Below are positions 9,064 to 13,075 of a stretch of DNA of 13,075 nt, in pieces; position 1 is the first letter of the stretch, and the number at the start of each line of letters is the position of its first letter. Location: assembly GCA_003339415.1 (NCBI GenBank), contig PDHQ01000640.1:1-13075 (forward strand). Reading direction: 5' to 3'. The notes under the pieces are model-generated. The model saw nothing but the letters and a program-made list of their open reading frames with translations. It searched no databases and had not been told where the DNA came from. The position numbers and the translations under genes are program-made. The stretch is from Ophiocordyceps camponoti-saundersi (nom. inval.). Taxonomy: Eukaryota; Ascomycota; Sordariomycetes; Hypocreales; Ophiocordycipitaceae.

Positions 9064-9098
9064 TAACCCTAACCCTAGCCCTAACCCTAACCCTAACC
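9064..9098. repeat. Interstitial telomere repeat, block 1
   Basis: Five full TAACCC-type units and a partial sixth; the third unit carries one variant base (TAGCCC). This is the TTAGGG telomere repeat of filamentous fungi, read as its C-rich strand. At a real left chromosome end the C-rich strand reads this way with the interior to the right. The G-rich complement could form a G-quadruplex. Confidence 0.93.
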
Positions 9099-9190
9099 GC
9101 CTTCGGCGCCCTCCCGGGGGGTGCCTGCGGCAGGCCTAACCTTAACCCTAACCTGCCTCCAGCGGCCCTCCCGGGGGGCGCCTGCGGCGA
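9099..9190. repeat. GC-rich module (two copies) interleaved with telomere repeat block 2
   Basis: Two copies of a module of about 36 bases, at 9099-9134 and 9154-9190, each hold CCCTCCCGGGGGG (9109-9121 and 9166-9178, 57 bases apart) followed by GCCTGCGGC. Between them, 9135-9153 is a second telomere block with one variant unit (CCTAACCTTAACCCTAACC). The module is self-complementary: GCCTGC-G-GCAGGC in the first copy forms a tight hairpin, and CCC...GGG pairs within CCCTCCCGGGGGG. It is the most GC-rich DNA in the window. I do not recognise it; a telomere-associated repeat or the end of a telomere-targeted element are the main options. Confidence 0.8.
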
Positions 9191-9250
9191 GTAATAAAGC
9201 CGTTAGCGGTATTCGTTAAGCTTTTAAGATTATATACGAGTAGAATCGTA

Positions 9251-9628
9251 CTTTAGCGGCGGTAATAGTTAAGCCGAAAGAAAATAAACGCGAAGCTAGG
9301 ATAAAATACTATTAAGGACTTATCCTAAGTAGAATTAAATAGTTCTTAAAACCTTTCCTTCCTCCCGAGAGCTTCCGAGGATAAGAACTATAAAAGGCGC
9401 TTAAGATAAGGGAGCGGTTATAACTAAGTATATAGTACAGTTTAGTTTCCCTCGAGAGAGGAAAAACTAAGTAAGAATTAGCTATTAAACTTATCTTCAC
9501 GGCTATCTTAAAAGTCGTATATAGTAAGTAGAGTCTTAGAGAGGACTTATAGTAAAAACTCTACTAAACGGAATTGCAACTTTATTTTAAACCTTACACT
9601 TTTATACTATATATTACTAATTATATTA
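9251..9628 (+). mobile_element. Family M element, right-truncated copy G
   Basis: It begins ACTTTAGCGGCGGTAATAG just right of the telomere island. It includes AGAATTAAATAG, the pyrimidine tract at 9351-9365, CTATAAAAGGCGCTTAAG (9388-9405), GTTTCCCTCGAGAGAGG near 9444-9460 and ACTCTACTAAACGGAATT near 9558-9575. It ends near ATTACTAATTATATTAAA, about 60 percent through the element. The 62-codon minus-strand open frame inside it (9312-9500) is not a gene. Confidence 0.75.
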
Positions 9629-10199
9629 AAGCTATTAACTAAGATACGATATTTTAATATCTATTAGTATTAGTTACGATACGATATTTAAGCAAATTAT
9701 ATAGAGATCGCTTAGATATAAACTTCCGCGAAAGTTAGAGATTATTTTATAAAACCTTTTTAAGAATAATTATTTAAGAAGTTCTAAAACGAACTTAGAT
9801 TTAAGATAAATTTGCCTAATACGCTAGTCGTTTATATAGTTCCCCTCTATTATTATAAAGTTTACTTTATTTACTATTTTATATTATTATTATTATAGTC
9901 GCTATCTCTCGTATTCACTACCTAATATTATCTTTTCTATATAAAGGACTAGTTTATTTCCCTACTAACGTCTCTTCTCCGCGTTCACCTAGGCTTACTA
10001 AGCCCGAGTTAGGGGATATAAGTACGGCATTAAAGCTAGCTAGCGCGCAGCGTGCTTTAGATACTATAGTAATAGGAGAACTATTTGCCCGTCTCTATCT
10101 TAAATATCTATAATATCTTTAAATTTAATAATCTCACGGTCCTCTATAATTTTATTATTATTAGCGATCGTAAACCCCCCTAACCCCGTCAACCTAGCC

Positions 10200-10400
10200 G
10201 TTTCGATTAGACGCTATAATAAGCAATAATAACCTTATCTAGCCTAAACGTATAAGCTATAAGCACTATGCTAGAAACCGGGCAACGAAATATACGACTT
10301 AAAGGGATAGGCGCGTATACGTAGACGAGAGCATTTTTCGCATAGAGTCGCGTTCTCGGCACCACGGCTTTAAACTAGAAGCGAGCGAAAGTATCTATTA
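10200..10400 (-). pseudogene. Protease-region relic of copia-like Pol, unit 1
   Basis: The minus-strand reading runs VVPRTRLYAKNALVYVYAP, then further residues to TFRLDK near 10234-10251. It lines up position by position with the better preserved unit 2 reading (VVARGTYRLTLNAVAYVPG...MFRLDK). The shared part matches the segment of Ty1/copia polyproteins between the retroviral-type aspartic protease and the integrase, where a G-G/T-V-x-L...NV-x-YVPGL...NLxSV pattern is typical. In this copy the Gly of GTY and the PGL of YVPGL are changed. No start codon remains, and the catalytic Asp-Ser/Thr-Gly motif expected upstream is not visible. Confidence 0.4.
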
Positions 10401-10724
10401 TCTCTTAAAACTTAATTCACTATAAGTTACGGTACGGCCGTAATTTTAGCTTAAAGTATTACGCTAACCGCGGGCATAGTAAGCGTATAACGCTTTATAT
10501 CCTAAAAAGGTATTTTATATTATTTCTAAGTATTAGGAATACGGGGAATCTAAGGCAGAAACTCACGTTAATAGATAAGGTTATTATTATAGCTAGTATC
10601 CGAGGATAAGCTATCGGAACCTTAATAAGGCGATATCTTCCGTGCATACCTAGGTTTTAAGAACCTATAATATCTATCTCGGAAAAGGAAGAAGTGAAGG
10701 AATAACTAGAAAACTGCCTGCGAA

Positions 10725-10790
10725 AGAAGAAGAAGAGGATAAAGGAAGAAGAAAGAGGAAGAGAGAGAGAGGAAGAGAAGAGGGCATTTT
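10725..10790. repeat. Purine tract conserved between the tandem units (unit 1)
   Basis: The + strand is almost all A and G here (GAAGAAGAAGAGGATAAAGG and onward), with a counterpart at about 12170-12235 in unit 2. On the coding minus strand it would be a Ser/Leu/Pro-rich or C/T-rich linker between the Gag-like trace and the protease trace. Purine tracts also prime plus-strand synthesis in retroelements, but this one is internal and its strand does not suit that role. Confidence 0.5.
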
Positions 10791-10866
10791 ATACTATGCC
10801 TAGATAACTCAGCTAGCTTTACTAATTTAACAGGTGCAGAAGATACGTACCTATAGTCTTTTCCTA

Positions 10867-10941
10867 CGAGTTTTCTCTTAAAGGTTTTAATAATCTTATC
10901 TTACGATCTTTAAAGTTATTTTTAAGGCTTATTAGATACTT
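10867..10941 (-). pseudogene. Gag-like relic, unit 1
   Basis: Twenty-five minus-strand codons between two stops read KYLISLKNNFKDRKIRLLKP and a few residues more. The corresponding piece of unit 2 (12274-12390) reads YLISLKIIFKDYKNKLSKPL and on. Conservation of the same frame in both copies supports real coding ancestry. Position upstream of the protease trace suggests the Gag part of a copia-like polyprotein; no zinc knuckle can be confirmed. Confidence 0.35.
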
Positions 10942-11622
10942 CTAAATAAGCTTATAAGCCTAAGGGGGGTATATTACGCATACGTGTATAAGAAAATACC
11001 TCCTTTATACTATGAAAATAGGTATTAACCTTACAAATAAGGGCTAAAAACCTAAAGAAGGAAACAGTCGCTATTAAAATAGTTAGAGGCAGATATCGGA
11101 CGGGTAAGACCAAGGCGTTATTATGCGTATTTCCTAATTATAAAAAAGAACACGGGTTCCGACTACGTTTTTAGACAAGACTTAAGACACTATATCGTTT
11201 CTAGATACCTTAACTTATATCCTTATAATAGTTATAAGCCCGGTCTGCTCTATCTAATCCGAGTTATACTTAAAAGTCTTAGCTAGGAAAAACGTTTATC
11301 TTTTTTTTTTTCCTTTTATTTTTAATATATTTATATAGGCGTTATTCTTCTATATTTACTACTTATAAACGTTTCCACTATCTAAAGGTCTAGATACCTC
11401 CTCTTAACCGACGAGTCTTCTCTACTATAACCTAAGCTTACTAAGTAGGAGTTAGGTAGTAGGGGTATAGCATGCTAGTAGGCTAGTGCACGGCGTATTT
11501 AAGGTATAAACCCGATAAAAGACTATCTTGCTTATTTTTAGCCTCCGGAGTATCCTCTATCTCGATTACTTCTCTATCCTTAATAATATTATTATCGTCG
11601 GGAATAGTAATAGCTAGTTAAC

Positions 11623-11913
11623 TTATCGAACTAACCGCTTACGCGGCACGCTAAAAAGAGCAATATCGTCCTTATCTAGCCTAAACATAACTAGTATAGG
11701 CGCTATACTAAAAGCTAAGGAGAGAGGCGTAACGCTAAAAAGGGTAAGCCCCGGTACGTAGGCGACGGCATTTAAGGTAAGGCGGTAAGTTCCGCGTGCC
11801 ACGACTCTAAACAATAATCGCCCTAAAATATCTAAGATTACGCAAAATCTTAAGGTAAACGTCCCTAGCCGACGTGGTAATCTTAGCCCTAAGAATAATA
11901 TTAACGGCAGGCT
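11623..11913 (-). pseudogene. Protease-region relic of copia-like Pol, unit 2
   Basis: The minus strand is open from 11913 to the TAA at 11623-11625, 96 codons, with only an internal TTG (11812-11814) as a possible start. The core reads RVVARGTYRLTLNAVAYVPG, then LTLFSV, with YVPGL encoded at 11746-11760, and later RLDKDDIALFS. In copia-group polyproteins the end of the aspartic protease carries a G-x-G-T/V-x-L ... L-x-NV-L-YVPGL-x-x-NL-x-SV pattern, and this fragment fits it closely, with NAVAYVPGL and LFSV in the right order. The upstream half (PRRLGTFTLRFCVILDI region) is weaker, and the catalytic DSG/DTG motif is missing or beyond the stop at 11914-11916. It is a fragment, not a working gene. 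Confidence 0.5.
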
Positions 11914-12169
11914 TTAAGAGTACCTAGCGCTTAGAATCCTATAAAGGAAAAATATATTATTTTATAGTATAAGAAATCCGTAGGCGAATACCTACGTTTA
12001 CGCTTAGTGCGGTTATAAACGATATTATTAACGGGTCTGCAGTTAGAAGCTCGAGGAGGCGATACCTCCCTTAGATATTACGATCGCGGGCGGACGGAAG
12101 ACTTAAGTTACTTATAAGATCTATAGTCTTTTCTAAAAAAAGCTGCATAAAATAAAAAAATAACCGTAG

Positions 12170-12235
12170 GAGAAGAAGAAGATAAGGATAAAGGAGGAAG
12201 AAAAGAGAAGAGAGAGAAAGGAAGAGAGAGGAGCT
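12170..12235. repeat. Purine tract conserved between the tandem units (unit 2)
   Basis: Counterpart of the unit 1 tract, with the same A/G strand bias (GAGAAGAGAGAGAAAGG and similar). It lies between the Gag-like and protease-like traces. Confidence 0.5.
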
Positions 12236-12273
12236 TTCTATACCCGCCCTAGATAACTTATCTAGCCTAACTA

Positions 12274-12390
12274 ATTTAGAGGTATAAAAGATACGTACCT
12301 ATAGTCTTTTCCTACGTTTTTTTCTCTTAAGGGTTTAGATAATTTATTCTTATAATCTTTAAAGATAATTTTTAGGCTTATTAGATACGT
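12274..12390 (-). pseudogene. Gag-like relic, unit 2
   Basis: A 39-codon open stretch on the minus strand, closed by TAG at both ends, reads TYLISLKIIFKDYKNKLSKP, then LREKNVGKDYRY and a few more residues. It is basic and helix-prone, as Gag regions often are. The frame agrees with unit 1 over about 20 codons. Identification as Gag rests on position upstream of the protease trace, not on a signature motif. Confidence 0.35.
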
Positions 12391-12690
12391 CTAAATAAGC
12401 TTATAAGCTAGGGGGTATATTACGTATACGTGTATAGGAAAATACCTCCCTTATATATACCTAGAAAGTGGGTATTAGTATTATTAATAAGGGCTAAAAA
12501 CTAAAAAAGGAAACGGTCGTTATAGAATAGTTATAGGTATATATCTAAGCAGGGGGATCGGGGCGTTATATTCCGTACTCGCTACTTTAAAAAAGGACAT
12601 AGGTCCCGACTATATTTTCGGACAAGACTTAAGACATTATATCGTTTCTATATACTTCCACTCGCATTCTCGTAATATAACATACCCGTA

Positions 12691-13075
12691 TTAGTAAGAT
12701 ATATAGCGGTACGTACCCCTCTATAAACCCACTTCGTCTGTTAGCAATAGCCGGTACGTACCGCAGTACTCTACTTTTAACGATATTTTATAAAAATATA
12801 ATTATCGTTAGTTTTTACCGTGTCGCAAGGGCGAAAAGTTAGATATAAAAGACCGGGCGCAGGAAGCCGTAGGAGGTAGAGATAAATAAAGTAACGATAT
12901 TCTCTTCCTCGCAAAAAACGGTAGGTTATATAACGACCTAGCCGGAAAAGATATAAAAGGCCTTCTCCTTTCCTAAACCCTCCCCTCTTATCTTCTTCCC
13001 TTCTTCTCTTCGCCTCTCCTTCTCTTCCTCTTCTCTTTTAGCAGGGCAGGCAGCGGCGACGACGACGACAACGAC
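12691..13075 (+). promoter_or_regulatory. Probable promoter and 5' region of a gene continuing right
   Basis: RIP fades here. TATAAAAG occurs at 12844-12851 and at 12952-12959. The second is followed directly by an ~80-base pyrimidine tract (12961-13039), the usual arrangement upstream of transcription starts in filamentous fungi. The tract ends TTCTCTTTTAG at 13041, which could also serve as a 3' splice site. The window then closes on GC-rich, CpA-containing DNA with a GAC trinucleotide run (13058-13075), which could be the start of an Asp-rich or Thr-rich coding region. No ATG follows inside the window. Two copies of the palindrome GGTACGTACC sit upstream at 12708-12717 and 12753-12762. Confidence 0.4.

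Larger units (their letters stand above)
8990..9190. other. Island spared by RIP
   Basis: CpA and TpG reappear here (ATATGCTAAAAGACAGTGTT near 9016, GTGCCTGCGGCAGG at 9121-9134). In 9121-9190 a hand count gives four TpG and two CpA in 70 bases. The island holds the telomere-repeat blocks and GC-rich modules listed separately. Either it arrived after the surrounding DNA was mutated, or it is too short or too telomere-like to be a RIP target. Confidence 0.65.
9825..11285 (-). mobile_element. Tandem unit 1: Gag-protease fragment of a copia-like retrotransposon
   Basis: This segment and 11286-12690 are homologous and lie head to tail. Shared landmarks include a cttactaag-flanked segment near 9990/11425, the RLDK-coding stretch at 10234/11671, a purine tract at about 10725-10790/12170-12235, GATACGTACCTATAGTC near 10842/12290 and GACAAGACTTAAGACA near 11174/12620. 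The offset is about 1.44 kb throughout. Coding traces are on the minus strand, in the order Gag-like then protease-like. Integrase, reverse transcriptase and RNase H are absent and no long terminal repeats are evident. Borders are judged by eye to within about 30 bases. Confidence 0.6.
11286..12690 (-). mobile_element. Tandem unit 2: Gag-protease fragment of a copia-like retrotransposon
   Basis: The second head-to-tail unit follows unit 1 with no visible spacer; its low-coordinate edge is the T-run at 11301-11312. It keeps the best coding traces: Gag-like codons at 12274-12390 and the protease-region frame at 11623-11913. Toward its right edge (after about 12650) CpA and TpG become more frequent, so the RIP border falls at or just beyond the edge of this unit. 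A tandem duplication of this length is itself a strong RIP trigger. Confidence 0.6.
1..12700. other. RIP-mutated, AT-rich heterochromatic domain
   Basis: Nearly every CpA has become TpA and nearly every TpG has become TpA. In 1561-1620 a hand count gives 14 TpA and no CpA or TpG, while CpG remains common. This is the signature of repeat-induced point mutation, a premeiotic C-to-T process acting on duplicated DNA in Pezizomycotina. It fits the content: at least eight copies of one repeat family, a tandem pair of retrotransposon fragments, and an internally repetitive gene relic. Stops (TAA/TAG) occur in every frame every few codons except in a few stretches annotated separately. The effect is interrupted at about 8990-9190 and fades to the right of about 12650. 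The exact right border is judged by eye. Confidence 0.9.

Noticed and set aside
9064..9098. An active chromosome end in this window
   Set aside because: The tract is under six units, has variant repeats, and DNA continues for 9 kb beyond it. It is interstitial.
9312..9500. Minus-strand frame of 62 codons
   Set aside because: It lies wholly inside family M copy G, and the corresponding frame is broken in the other copies, so it is not coding.
11980..12035. A Gag zinc knuckle (CX2CX4HX4C) on the minus strand of unit 2
   Set aside because: A reading with YN..K near 12030 resembles part of a knuckle at about the right distance from the protease, but none of the Cys or His residues is present, so it cannot be supported.

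Overview
The window looks like subtelomeric heterochromatin of a filamentous ascomycete (Pezizomycotina). Almost all of it, roughly 1-12700, has the signature of repeat-induced point mutation (RIP): CpA and TpG are nearly absent, TpA is in great excess, CpG is partly kept, and stop codons fill every frame. In 1561-1620, for example, I count 14 TpA and no CpA or TpG. Telomere-type TTAGGG/CCCTAA repeats inside the window fit the same picture. I cannot name a species. No intact gene is visible. Because RIP turns CAA/CAG/TGG codons into stops, a real gene here is expected to be broken, and a long open frame may simply be an antisense frame.

Layout. 1-615: AT-rich, one small inverted repeat. 616-1215: full-length copy of a non-coding ~590 bp element with imperfect terminal inverted repeats (MITE-like, 'family M'). 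1370-2140: decayed possible coding DNA, then a purine-rich stretch and AT microsatellites. 2721-4262: four partial family-M copies almost end to end. 4793-5536: the clearest gene relic, a + strand Lys/Glu/Thr-rich protein with 38-residue tandem repeats and a C-terminal PGYVPPYLRGRK motif. 5749-5935: a fifth partial M copy. 6261-8070: decayed coding DNA of uncertain strand. 8175-8766: the second full-length M copy. 8990-9190: a small island spared by RIP, holding two telomere-repeat blocks alternating with a very GC-rich module. 9251-9628: another M copy.

9825-12690: two head-to-tail ~1.4 kb units, each a minus-strand fragment that reads like Gag followed by the protease region of a Ty1/copia-type retrotransposon. 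12691-13075: RIP fades; two TATAAAAG boxes, a long pyrimidine tract and a GAC repeat suggest the promoter and 5' end of a normal gene that continues to the right.

The telomere blocks read CCCTAA on the + strand, as at a left chromosome end. The simplest history is that the right side is the chromosome interior, the telomere was once near 9064, and about 9 kb of repeat-rich DNA was later added outside it. That is inference. All M copies lie in one orientation. I found no rRNA, tRNA, CRISPR array or bacterial-type operon.
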